A stretch of DNA of 64,000 nt from Providencia sp. R33 (lineage in GTDB: Bacteria; Pseudomonadota; Gammaproteobacteria; Enterobacterales; Enterobacteriaceae), in the NCBI RefSeq assembly GCF_019343475.1, contig NZ_CP072453.1, forward strand, positions 1,302,001-1,366,000. The letters run 5' to 3'. Each line of letters begins with the position of its first letter. Positions within the stretch are counted from its first letter, which is position 1. Position numbers and translations under genes: made by a program. The notes under the pieces are model-generated. The model searched no databases. It was given only the letters and a program-made list of their open reading frames with translations, and had not been told where the DNA came from. Below are positions 45,517-54,208 of this stretch, piece after piece.

Positions 45517-47196
45517 CTACCAAAACCATTGAACATTTAACCCTGCGTTGACGCTATTGGTTTCATATTCGTTAGGCTTATACAGTGGGGCACCTAAAAA
45601 TAAATCATAGCTGAAGATATTCATGTTCCCTCGCATACCAATCGCCGTTCCTAAAAGTTGGTCATCGGAATAAATACCAAGAGGATACACACCACCAAAT
45701 ACGCGGCCATAATCAATTGCATAATAAGGATAGAAAGAAAAACCTGGAATATAAAAGTTAAATTCATTTCTTAAATAGAAGCCTTTATCGCCAATAAGTG
45801 AATATTCTTCATCAAAGCCACGCACTGTCCACCGATTACCCAACGAAAATTGGTCTTGAATGGTTAACCTATCCTTAGTGTATTGTAAAAAGAATTGCGG
45901 GTTGTAACTCATCACAAAATCATCAAAAACGATAGGGATCATACCCGAAACATCTAGGGTATATACACGAGCCATATGGCTTGCGTCCCCGTATTTCATA
46001 TCCCAACTTTGCTCAGCACCTAACCAAGGAACATTTCGTTGGTAATTAAGGGAAGCATCCAACGTGGCGTTATCAATGTTTTGTCGGTGATTTACGCCAA
46101 CCTTAAACGTAGTTAAGTTGCGCTCTTGAGATAAGAGTTTAACATCTTCCAGTTTATATTCTGATTTTCGCTTAATTAATTGAATAGATGCGGTATCTTT
46201 GAATGTTTGCCCACGCAGAAAAACATTACTGGCGGTGGCATTGTAATATTTGCTGTCACCGTGGTATTTATAACTGACGACATCTTTAATAGTTTGTTTA
46301 TAATCACTTTTGCTGGCATAGAGAGAAAAAAGCCAATAATTGTAGGGAACAGCATAGTAAATTGCGGCATTACTTGTACTGTATCGCTCTTGGTTTTTCA
46401 GGTTTTTTCCTGCTGAGATATAAACGGTATCGTTAAGACTGGTCAGATTATTACCATAGATTGTCACTCCGACTTGATCTTTGCCTGTTTGGCGACTGCC
46501 TGAGTTGTTGTAATAACCTCCGACGTTAACATGAGGCGATTTTTCCCTTTGTATAGTGATATCGGATGTTGAAAATTCTTTACCAGGGGATAATTCAATA
46601 TTTGCTTTAGCGCCAGGAATACGCTCCAAGTTTTCTAAACCTTGTTCAATATCGCGAATATTCAGAATATCACCTTCTTTTGCGGGCATGATTGCACCCA
46701 GTGTAATATAGGTATCGCTATCTTCAGATAATTTCACATTGGCGACTTTTCCGGGAATAATTTCTAACGTCAAAATTCCTTCGCTGATATTTTGCTCAGG
46801 GATATTGACCCTTGTTGTAACATAACCCGATTTAATAATGTTATCTTGTAGCCCCTTAGCGAGTGTTTCGACACCTTTAATGCCAATACAGACCCCCACA
46901 ACTTGGTTTGCATATGTTTCAAGAGGGCGCATGGAGGGCAGTTTTGGTTCAGAGACGAGAATAACTTTCTTCATATCAAAGCAATGTTCTTCATCGTCGA
47001 AAACCAAAATATTATTTGCACGTTCTTGTTTTTTTCCTAAGACATCTTTGGTATCTAGCTGCGTTTGTTGTTGACGAGATTTATCCTGGCTAATTTGATT
47101 ATTAATTTGCTGATTAACAGCCTGAGAGGGGTCACCTGCAACATAAAATGGAAAAATGAGCAGAGTGCTAGATAAAAAAAGAAAACGGAAATTCAT
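45517..47196 (-). CDS. Two-partner secretion transporter TpsB (ShlB/FhaC family)
   Basis: A 559-residue Omp85-superfamily outer-membrane transporter. The signal peptide (FRFLFLSSTLLIFPFYVAG) is followed by a Gln-rich linker and two POTRA domains: about 75–145 (CIGIKGVETLAKGLQDNIIK, GYVTTRVNIPEQNISEGILT) and 150–220 (IRDIEQGLENLERIPGAKAN). A 16-stranded barrel follows, with the VRGF of conserved loop 6 (NRWTVRGFDEEYSLIGDKG) and terminal aromatic (VQWFW). It should secrete the two TpsA proteins encoded upstream. ATG 47196 is chosen over GTG 47205. The gene is separated from tpsA by a terminator, so it probably has its own promoter. Confidence 0.92.
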   Translation of the reverse strand: MNFRFLFLSSTLLIFPFYVAGDPSQAVNQQINNQISQDKSRQQQTQLDTKDVLGKKQERANNILVFDDEEHCFDMKKVILVSEPKLPSMRPLETYANQVVGVCIGIKGVETLAKGLQDNIIKSGYVTTRVNIPEQNISEGILTLEIIPGKVANVKLSEDSDTYITLGAIMPAKEGDILNIRDIEQGLENLERIPGAKANIELSPGKEFSTSDITIQREKSPHVNVGGYYNNSGSRQTGKDQVGVTIYGNNLTSLNDTVYISAGKNLKNQERYSTSNAAIYYAVPYNYWLFSLYASKSDYKQTIKDVVSYKYHGDSKYYNATASNVFLRGQTFKDTASIQLIKRKSEYKLEDVKLLSQERNLTTFKVGVNHRQNIDNATLDASLNYQRNVPWLGAEQSWDMKYGDASHMARVYTLDVSGMIPIVFDDFVMSYNPQFFLQYTKDRLTIQDQFSLGNRWTVRGFDEEYSLIGDKGFYLRNEFNFYIPGFSFYPYYAIDYGRVFGGVYPLGIYSDDQLLGTAIGMRGNMNIFSYDLFLGAPLYKPNEYETNSVNAGLNVQWFW

Positions 47197-47711
47197 GTTC
47201 ACCACTTTTATTCTTAAATGAAAGCTAAAAAAATGATCTTAAAAACATAGCTAATAATGTCTTTAGATAAAAATATTTTTTTAAATGAGATACTTCTTGT
47301 TTTTACCTATCGTTATTGAAGGTGATTTTCATGTACATATCCCTATGTTGTTTTTTATAAAATAACAAAATCATTAAATTTTTCGCTGTTAAATTATGCG
47401 TTAAAATAGGTTTTAATAAAAATTAATTATGTTAACTATGATGGGTGGGTAAATAAAAGTGCTTAGTGTTGATTAATTCAATATAACAAGAAAATCTATA
47501 TAATTTGATTGAATGTTATTTAATATCAATATGTTGTGTTTAATTCCAATATAGAGTAAATACGTGTTTTTACTTGCTTTTATTTTTTTAAGGTGGTGAT
47601 TTTTAATGGTTGGCATTAAATAAATTTAACTAAATATGATTTTTAATGACAATTTTGATTTGTTTTATTTTTGTTATGCTTTTCCATTTTATATAACTCT
47701 GAATTAGGATG
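47197..47711. other. Gap between the TPS transporter gene and the first tpsA unit terminator
   Basis: About 515 AT-rich bases. The right part (from about 47370) belongs to the duplicated unit and has a near-copy at about 50345–50680. The left part should hold the tpsB promoter. No ORF is visible. Confidence 0.5.
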
Positions 47712-47738
47712 AAAAAGAGGCCTATTTAGGCCTCTTTA
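47710..47738 (-). terminator. Terminator of tpsA copy 1
   Basis: AAAGAGGCCTA/TAGGCCTCTTT perfect stem with TTTTTC following on the minus strand. Confidence 0.88.
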
Positions 47739-47747
47739 GGTTACTAA

Positions 47748-49904
47748 TTAGTAATAATTAGGTGTGTTTAAAATAATAGTAGAACCTAAAATTTGTCCAT
47801 ATGGACTATTATAAATTACAGGGCTTGTAATTTTAGTGGTTCCCATAGAACTTAAACGACCATTATTGTTATCAACACGGGTAAATGTATCAATTATTAA
47901 ATCTTTGCCAGCATTCACTAAACCTGAATAAGTATTGTTTAACTTATTCACATCTAATTTCACTGTATTTGTACCTATGATTTTACCGTAACGGTTATCT
48001 AAGTCATTTCTCAATTTAATATTGATATCGCCCTTAGCTCCCATTTTTTGAGATGCATCCGCTGTAATAATACCATAATAGTTATTTAAACTATTTGCAT
48101 TAATGTCAACAGCACCGTCTTCGGCATAGATACCGCCTGTTCTACCTGCAACACCAAATTTACTGGCATAACCATTAAAACCACTTGCATAGCTATTATC
48201 CAGTGAGGTTGTATTGATAACAACATTGTTGTCAGCAGTAATCAAACCACGGTTGTTTGTGACGTTAGTAGCTTTTATATCTAAATTAGTTCCTTTGATG
48301 TAGCCATATTGGTTAACTAAGCTATAAACATCAAACTTAGATTTGCCTGCGCCTGAAACTAAGGAACCTTGGTTATAGATAGTATTGGCTTCAATATTTA
48401 ATGCCTTACCACTGCTGATTGCTGCATAACCATTGTTTATGAGGTTATGAGATAGGGTGATATTCGTTTGGCCATTGGTGCTTTTGATCATCGAATTGCT
48501 GTTTTGTAATGTTTCAGCATCAATATCAATACGGCGTTTAGCAGCAATTTCACTATTACTATCATTGACAATTGCAGTACGCGAATTAATCGCAATATCA
48601 CGGCCTGAAATTGTTGAGTTACTATTTACCAGTTTACCTGCGTTAATGGTAACGTTATTGCCTGCTCTGATGCCGCGGTTATCTGCATTGATGACGTTAT
48701 TACGTAGGTTGTAATAGTTTTCAATGGTGCCCGTTGCACGAACATCAATATCACCACGGTTAGTTTTGATTGAACCGTTGGTGTTGTGTAGGTTAGCTGA
48801 TACAAGATTGATATCTTGTTGTGCCTCTACAATACCACTTCGATTATCAATGTTTGATGCTGTTGTTAAATTAACACTACCACCATTAGATTTAATTTGG
48901 CCACTCGTATTGCTTAAGATTGTATTATTGGTATTAATATCAATATCGCCATTACTCATAATTATTGAGTTATTGTATAACCCTGAGCCGGTTTTAATAT
49001 TAATTTTGCCATTTGCATTCATTTTTGCATTTTGATTATAGACTAGGCCTTTTGAATCGATATTAATGCCACCAGAGCCTGCAACCATATTGCCATAGTT
49101 AGATACGCCAATACCACTTTCAGTTGAAACTAATGTAATTTTATCTGCATACATGCCGCCTAATGCGGACACATCGAGACCAACTCGCGTTGTCGCACCA
49201 ACACCTTGAACGTTAGTGATGTAATTGCCTTTCGAATCAACAAAGTTATTCCCAGCAACGATATTAATTTCTTTTGCGTTAATATCACCACGGATCACTG
49301 CAGAACGTGCAATAATATCGGTTGGTGAATCTGATTGTAGACGGCTATTAATGATAATTTGGCCTTTTTCTACGTTATAACCAAGTACCTCACCACCCGC
49401 GACAATTGTTTTACCTGTCGTCAGAGTGACGCGGTCTGCATTAATAAAGCCACAGTTATTACAGGTAATACCCGATGCGTTAGCGACAATCACTTGTGCT
49501 TTATTACCAGCTACCTCAACCACGCCGTTGAGGGTACTTGCTTTTGTGGAGTTAACTTCATTTAGAATAACTTTAGCAGGGCCATTACCGTTATTTAAAT
49601 TGAGGTTACCATTAATTTGGCCGCCAAGAGTGGTATTTGTATTGGTGACACTGTTATTCAGAATAACGCCTTTTTGGTCAACATCAAATTGGCTGTAGAT
49701 GTTATGAGAAACGCCTTTATCGCTTGCACCCTTGATATGAACAATAGTAGGACCATTATTTTGGTTCATAACACTAGCACCGTTAGTGTTGACGATTGCT
49801 GCTTGTGCAACAGAAACAGAACCTAAAATAACACATACACTTAAAAACAGCGGTTTAATCTTCAGCATAGGTTGGCTGATAGATTCATGATTAAGTTGTT
49901 TCAT
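47748..49904 (-). CDS. Two-partner secretion exoprotein TpsA, copy 1 (718 aa)
   Basis: A filamentous-haemagglutinin-type secreted protein. The signal peptide is about 35 residues (MLKIKPLFLSVCVILGSVSV, cleavage after AQA). The haemagglutination-activity/TPS domain spans about 36–270 and contains VIVANASGITCNNCGFINAD, where families usually have NPNGI. The remainder is a right-handed beta-helix of short Asn/Gly/Ile repeats (for example NGDIDINTNNTILSNTSGQI). There is no C-terminal toxin, RGD, cysteine cluster or anchor, and it ends in LNTPNYY. It is short for TpsA, where over 1000 residues is usual. AGGGA precedes the ATG. The likely role is adhesion or aggregation. Confidence 0.88.
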   Translation of the reverse strand: MKQLNHESISQPMLKIKPLFLSVCVILGSVSVAQAAIVNTNGASVMNQNNGPTIVHIKGASDKGVSHNIYSQFDVDQKGVILNNSVTNTNTTLGGQINGNLNLNNGNGPAKVILNEVNSTKASTLNGVVEVAGNKAQVIVANASGITCNNCGFINADRVTLTTGKTIVAGGEVLGYNVEKGQIIINSRLQSDSPTDIIARSAVIRGDINAKEINIVAGNNFVDSKGNYITNVQGVGATTRVGLDVSALGGMYADKITLVSTESGIGVSNYGNMVAGSGGINIDSKGLVYNQNAKMNANGKINIKTGSGLYNNSIIMSNGDIDINTNNTILSNTSGQIKSNGGSVNLTTASNIDNRSGIVEAQQDINLVSANLHNTNGSIKTNRGDIDVRATGTIENYYNLRNNVINADNRGIRAGNNVTINAGKLVNSNSTISGRDIAINSRTAIVNDSNSEIAAKRRIDIDAETLQNSNSMIKSTNGQTNITLSHNLINNGYAAISSGKALNIEANTIYNQGSLVSGAGKSKFDVYSLVNQYGYIKGTNLDIKATNVTNNRGLITADNNVVINTTSLDNSYASGFNGYASKFGVAGRTGGIYAEDGAVDINANSLNNYYGIITADASQKMGAKGDINIKLRNDLDNRYGKIIGTNTVKLDVNKLNNTYSGLVNAGKDLIIDTFTRVDNNNGRLSSMGTTKITSPVIYNSPYGQILGSTIILNTPNYY

Positions 49905-50680
49905 AAATATCCCTAAAATTGACTATAGATAAAATTAAAAATAGCTAATCAAAATTCCATTAAAACGTAAGAATTATGCGTTATTATTATTTTTAAAAAA
50001 ATCTAATTGTACTTAAGTGGAGCGTGGTAAATATTAAAAGAATAAAATATCCTTATATATTTATCTGGGGTATTTTAATTTTAATCTTTATTTGAAAGTG
50101 AGTGAAATCAATTGGTTGCATTTACTCCTTAACGGATTATGTAGTTGTTAATACACAGGTGATAATACGTAAATGCAATAATAATTAATAAACCAATTGT
50201 TTAATATTGTTTATGCTTGTTAAGGTGGTAAATAATTTTATAATCAAAAATTAATGATATTGATGATTGTTAGAGTTGTTCATTAAAAAAATTGCAATAA
50301 ATAAAAATAATTTAGATGAATAAATTAACAATCAACTTTAAAGTCCATCAGGTTTTTCACTATTAAATCATCATTAAAATAGGTTTTAATAAAAATAAAT
50401 TATGTTAACTATGATGGCTTAACAAATAAAACTGCTTGGTGTTGATTGGTCCAATATAGCAAGAAAATCTATATTATTTAATTGAATATTTTTTGGTGTC
50501 AATCTGTTGAATGCAATCCCAATATGGAGTAGTTAAGTGTTTTTACTCGCTTTTATTTTTTAAATGGCAATTTTGAATTGTTGATATTAGATAAATTTAA
50601 CTAAATATGATTTTTAATGATAATTTTGGTTTATTTTAATTTTGTTATATTTTTTTATTTTACCTAACTCTGAATTAGGA
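49905..50680. promoter_or_regulatory. Leader/promoter region of tpsA copy 1 and tail of copy 2
   Basis: About 780 AT-rich bases. The first 43 bases upstream of the gene are identical to those before copy 2. A hairpin AAAATATCC/GGGTATTTT lies at 50044–50076. From about 50344 the sequence is the downstream flank of copy 2. No ORF is visible. Confidence 0.5.
50044..50076. other. Leader hairpin of tpsA copy 1
   Basis: AAAATATCC (50044–50052) pairs with GGGTATTTT (50068–50076) with one G·T pair, 140–172 bases upstream of the start codon. The position and loop are the same as in the copy 2 hairpin. Confidence 0.55.
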
Positions 50681-50710
50681 TAAAAAAGAGGCCGTTAGGC
50701 CTCTTTAGGT
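50681..50710 (-). terminator. Terminator of tpsA copy 2
   Basis: AAAGAGGCC/GGCCTCTTT stem with a 4-base loop and TTTTTT on the minus strand; homologous to the copy 1 terminator. Confidence 0.88.
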
Positions 50711-50716
50711 CGAGAA

Positions 50717-52888
50717 TTAGTTATAATAAGGTGAATCAATAATGATAGTTTTGCCTACAATCTGTCCATATGGGCTATTGTAAATTGCAGAACTTGTAAT
50801 TGTAGTTGTTTCATTGGAACTTAAACGGCCATTATTATTAGTAACATAAGTAAATGCATTGATGGTTAAATCTTTACTTGCATTCACTAAACCTGAGTAA
50901 GTATTGTTTAACGTATTTACATCTAAATTTATTGATCTATCACCTTGGATTTTACCGTAACGGTTGTCTAAATCATTTCTCAGTTTAATATTGATATCAC
51001 CTTTAGCTCCGCTTCTTTCTTTTCCGACTGCAGAGATAGTACCAGAATAGTTATCTAAGTTATTTGCATTGATGTCTACTGCGCCATCTTCAGCATAAAT
51101 ACCACCCGTTCTTCCTGCAACACCGAACTTGCTTGCATAAGCATTAAAATAGCTAGCGTCTCTATTATTCAGGGTGGTTGCGTTGATAACAACATTATTG
51201 TCAGCCGTAATTAAACCACGGTTGTTTATGAGACTTGTAGCTTTAATATCTAAGTTAACACCCTTGATGTAGCCATATTGGTTGTCTAAGAGATAAACAT
51301 CGAATTTAGATTTTCCAGCACCAGAGACTAAAGAACCTTGGTTATGAACGTTATTGGCTTTAATATTTAACGCTTTTCCACTATCTATTGATGCAAAAGC
51401 ATCATTCATTAAATTATTAGATAGCGTGATATTTGTTTGTCCATTAGTGGCTTTGATGAGTGAATTTGTGTTTTGTAATATATCAGAATCTATATCAATA
51501 CGGCGTTTTGCTACAATTTGACTACCACCAGCATTGGAAATTCCAATACGCGCATCAATCGCAATATCACGACCTGAAATTGTTGAGTTATTATTTAACA
51601 GTTTCCCTGTGTTAATGGTAACGTTATCACCTGCTCTGATGCCGCGGTTATCTGCATTAATGAGGTTGTTATGTAAGTTGTAATGGTTTTCTCTGTATTC
51701 GTTCTCAATGGTGCCTGTTGCACGTATATCAATATCGCCACGGTTAGCTTTGATTGAACCGTTGGTGTTAAGCAGGTGAGCGGATACAATCTTGATATCT
51801 TGCTGAGCATCAACAATACCCGCGCGGTTATCAATATCGGCTCCTGTGGTTAACACAACACTACCTCTATTGGATTTAATCTGACCACGAATATTGTTTA
51901 TGAGGGAATTTTTAGTGTTGATATCAATATCACCGTTACTCGTAATTTGTGAGTAATTGTATAACCCTGAGTTAGCTTTGATATTAATTTTGCCATTGGA
52001 ATTTATTTTGGCATCTTCGTTATAAACAAGGCCTTTTGAATCGATATTAAGGCCTCCAGAGCCTGCAGCTATGTTGCCAAAGTTATATACGCCAGTACCA
52101 TTTTCAGTTACAACTAACGTGATTTTATCAGCATACATGCCACCTAATGCGGACACATCAATACCGACTCCGGATGAATAACCTGCAGGTTGAACGTTGG
52201 TGACATAATTACCTTTCGCATCAACAAAGTTACTTCCCACAACGACGTTGATTTCTTTAGCATTAAGATTACCTTGGATCACGGCTGAACGCGCAATTAT
52301 ATCCGTTGGTGAATCGGTTTGTAGGCGGTTGTTGATGATTATTTGGCCTTTTTCTACGTTATAACCAAGTATCTCACCACCTGAGACCATCGTTTTACCT
52401 GTTGTCAGAGTGACGCGGTCTGTATTAATAAAGCCACAGTTATTACACGTAATACCCGATGCGTTAGCAACAATCACTTGTGCTTTATTACCAGCTACCT
52501 CAACCACGCCGTTGAGGGTACTTGCTTTTGTGGAGTTAACTTCATTTAGAATAACTTTAGCAGGGCCATTACCGTTATTTAAATTGAGGTTACCATTAAT
52601 TTGGCCACCAAGAGTGGTATTTGTATTGGTGACACTGTTATTCAGAATAACGCCTTTTTGGTCAACATCAAATTGGCTGTAGATGTTATGAGAAACACCT
52701 TTATCGCTTGCACCCTTGATATGAACAATAGTAGGACCATTATTTTGGTTCATAACACTAGCACCGTTAGTGTTGACGATTGCGGCTTGTGCAACAGAAG
52801 CAGAACCTAAAATAACACATACACTTAAAAACAGCGGTTTAATCTTCAGCATAGATTGGCTGATAGATCCATGATTAAATTGTTTCAT
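50717..52888 (-). CDS. Two-partner secretion exoprotein TpsA, copy 2 (723 aa)
   Basis: A paralogue of copy 1 with the same architecture: a 35-residue signal peptide, a TPS domain with VIVANASGITCNNCGFINTD, then beta-helix repeats ending IIIDSPYYN. The first ~165 residues differ from copy 1 at only a few positions, but from about residue 166 (MVSGGEILGYN against IVAGGEVLGYN) substitutions are frequent, with an extra NEYREN insertion near 410. It is presumably secreted by the single TpsB downstream. There is no sign of a frameshift or decay, so both copies look functional. Confidence 0.88.
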   Translation of the reverse strand: MKQFNHGSISQSMLKIKPLFLSVCVILGSASVAQAAIVNTNGASVMNQNNGPTIVHIKGASDKGVSHNIYSQFDVDQKGVILNNSVTNTNTTLGGQINGNLNLNNGNGPAKVILNEVNSTKASTLNGVVEVAGNKAQVIVANASGITCNNCGFINTDRVTLTTGKTMVSGGEILGYNVEKGQIIINNRLQTDSPTDIIARSAVIQGNLNAKEINVVVGSNFVDAKGNYVTNVQPAGYSSGVGIDVSALGGMYADKITLVVTENGTGVYNFGNIAAGSGGLNIDSKGLVYNEDAKINSNGKINIKANSGLYNYSQITSNGDIDINTKNSLINNIRGQIKSNRGSVVLTTGADIDNRAGIVDAQQDIKIVSAHLLNTNGSIKANRGDIDIRATGTIENEYRENHYNLHNNLINADNRGIRAGDNVTINTGKLLNNNSTISGRDIAIDARIGISNAGGSQIVAKRRIDIDSDILQNTNSLIKATNGQTNITLSNNLMNDAFASIDSGKALNIKANNVHNQGSLVSGAGKSKFDVYLLDNQYGYIKGVNLDIKATSLINNRGLITADNNVVINATTLNNRDASYFNAYASKFGVAGRTGGIYAEDGAVDINANNLDNYSGTISAVGKERSGAKGDINIKLRNDLDNRYGKIQGDRSINLDVNTLNNTYSGLVNASKDLTINAFTYVTNNNGRLSSNETTTITSSAIYNSPYGQIVGKTIIIDSPYYN

Positions 52889-53355
52889 AAATATCCCTAA
52901 AATTGACTATAGATAAAATTAAAAATAGTTAATTAAAATTCCATTAAAGCGTAAGGATTATGCGTTATTATTATTTTTAATAAAATCTAATTGTACTTAA
53001 GTAGGGCAAGGTAAATATTAATAGAACAAAACACCCTTATATATTTATTAGGGGTGTTTTATTTTTAATTTTAAATTAAATCGAATTAAATTAATCAATT
53101 ATATTTACTCCGTAACAGGTTACTTAATGGTTGATACGTAGGGGGTAATGCGTAAATGAAATAATGATTAATAAATTAATGATTTAATGTTATTTATGTT
53201 TATTAAAATGGATTGATAGTTTTGTATTTTATTATTTGGTAATTAAAAATTAATGATACTGATGGTTGTGAAAGTTTTTCATTAAAAAACTGTAATAAAT
53301 AAAAATAATTTAGATAAATAAATGAACAATTAACCCGAATATAGTGTATTAATAA
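52889..53355. promoter_or_regulatory. Leader/promoter region of tpsA copy 2
   Basis: About 470 AT-rich bases between trpA and tpsA copy 2. It contains the leader hairpin at 53028–53060 and probably the promoter. The homology with the copy 1 leader extends to about 53342. No gene is visible. Confidence 0.5.
53028..53060. other. Leader hairpin of tpsA copy 2
   Basis: AAAACACCC (53028–53036) pairs perfectly with GGGTGTTTT (53052–53060), 140–172 bases upstream of the start codon. T tracts follow in both directions: TTTTATTTTT on the plus strand and TTTTGTTCT on the minus strand. Confidence 0.6.
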
Positions 53356-53388
53356 TTAAAAAAGCCATCCGATAAATTGGATGGCTCA
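53356..53388 (-). terminator. Terminator of the trp operon
   Basis: GAGCCATCC/GGATGGCTTTTTT on the minus strand (plus-strand stem 53363–53387) just past trpA. Confidence 0.88.
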
Positions 53389-53401
53389 AGTTTTAAATAT
53401 A

Positions 53402-54208
53402 TTATTTTTGAGTGGCTGCTTTCATTTTAATCACAAACTCCGTCAATTTTTTAAGCATGACATCTGGCTTTTCAAGGTTATTTTCAATAATCTTAACGAC
53501 CGCGGATCCTGAAATCGCACCTGCAGCACCATTTTCAATGGCTTCAGTGACTTGGGCTGGTTCAGAAATACCAAAACCTTGAAGAGCAGGGGCGGCTTGA
53601 TATTGCTTAAGCTTATCAACCAAATGCGTTAATGGCATTTGAGCGCGTTGTTCAGTACCCGTTACGCCAGCTCTTGATAACAAGTAAGTATACCCACGGC
53701 TGTGTTCGCCAATTTGTTGTAATAAAGCATCGTCACCATTAGGTGGGCAAATGAAAATAGGGGCAATATCATGGGCTAGTGCGGCTTCACGAAAAGGCTT
53801 TGATTCGCTCATCGGAACATCTGCAACTAAAACAGAATCTACGCCTGCTTTTTGGCAACGAATATAAAAGTTTTCGATGCCATTAGAGAACACAAGGTTT
53901 GCATATACCAATAAACCAATCGGCATGGTTGGGTGTTTTTCGCGAATACGGCTCAGTAATTCAAAGCAAATTGTCGGTGTAATCTCGCTTTTAAATGCAC
54001 GCAAGTTGGCATTTTGAATAGTCGGGCCATCTGCCAGTGGATCTGAGAATGGAATACCAATCTCCAGTGCATCAGCGCCACCTTCAATTAAAGCATCAAC
54101 AATTTTCAGCGAGAGTTCGGCATCAGGGTCACCTAATGTTACAAAGGGAACGAATGCACCTTGATTTAGGTTATTTAAACGCTCAAAAAGCTGGTTGTAA
54201 CGTTCCAT
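53402..54208 (-). CDS. trpA: Tryptophan synthase alpha subunit
   Basis: A 268-residue TIM barrel that cleaves indole-3-glycerol phosphate to indole and glyceraldehyde-3-phosphate; indole is channelled to TrpB. The catalytic Glu and Asp are in FVPFVTLGDPDAELSLKIVD, ALEIGIPFSDPLADGPTIQN. The phosphate-binding part GFGISEPAQV and GAISGSAVVK is intact. It overlaps trpB by one base and is the last gene of the operon. Confidence 0.97.
   Translation of the reverse strand: MERYNQLFERLNNLNQGAFVPFVTLGDPDAELSLKIVDALIEGGADALEIGIPFSDPLADGPTIQNANLRAFKSEITPTICFELLSRIREKHPTMPIGLLVYANLVFSNGIENFYIRCQKAGVDSVLVADVPMSESKPFREAALAHDIAPIFICPPNGDDALLQQIGEHSRGYTYLLSRAGVTGTEQRAQMPLTHLVDKLKQYQAAPALQGFGISEPAQVTEAIENGAAGAISGSAVVKIIENNLEKPDVMLKKLTEFVIKMKAATQK

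Larger units (their letters stand above)
47370..50343. repeat. Tandem duplication, unit 1 (tpsA copy nearest tpsB)
   Basis: The block contains the terminator, a tpsA gene and its ~440-base leader. It is homologous over its full length to the abutting block at about 50344–53342. Anchor matches are the GAGGCC terminators (47713/50682), the gene starts (49904/52888) and the AATAAATAAAAATAATTTAG segment (about 50296/53294). Boundaries are by eye, ±20 bases. Confidence 0.8.
50344..53342. repeat. Tandem duplication, unit 2 (tpsA copy nearest trpA)
   Basis: Second unit of the ~3-kb direct repeat, abutting unit 1. The protein-coding parts differ in length by 15 bases (723 against 718 codons). The leader and downstream terminator are also duplicated. 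Confidence 0.8.

Noticed and set aside
48457..49035. Two plus-strand ORFs antisense to the beta-helix part of tpsA copy 1
   Set aside because: They mirror the repetitive Asn/Ile-rich coding of tpsA, have Leu/Ser-rich low-complexity translations and no start signals.
49426..49698. Plus-strand 90-residue ORF antisense to tpsA copy 1, with a near-identical partner at 52410–52682
   Set aside because: Both lie inside the highly similar TPS-domain coding region. The conservation follows from the duplication, and there is no ribosome site or recognisable protein.
45517..53342. Contact-dependent inhibition (cdiBAI) system
   Set aside because: The exoproteins are about 720 residues, lack a VENN-type motif and toxin C-terminus, and no small immunity gene follows.
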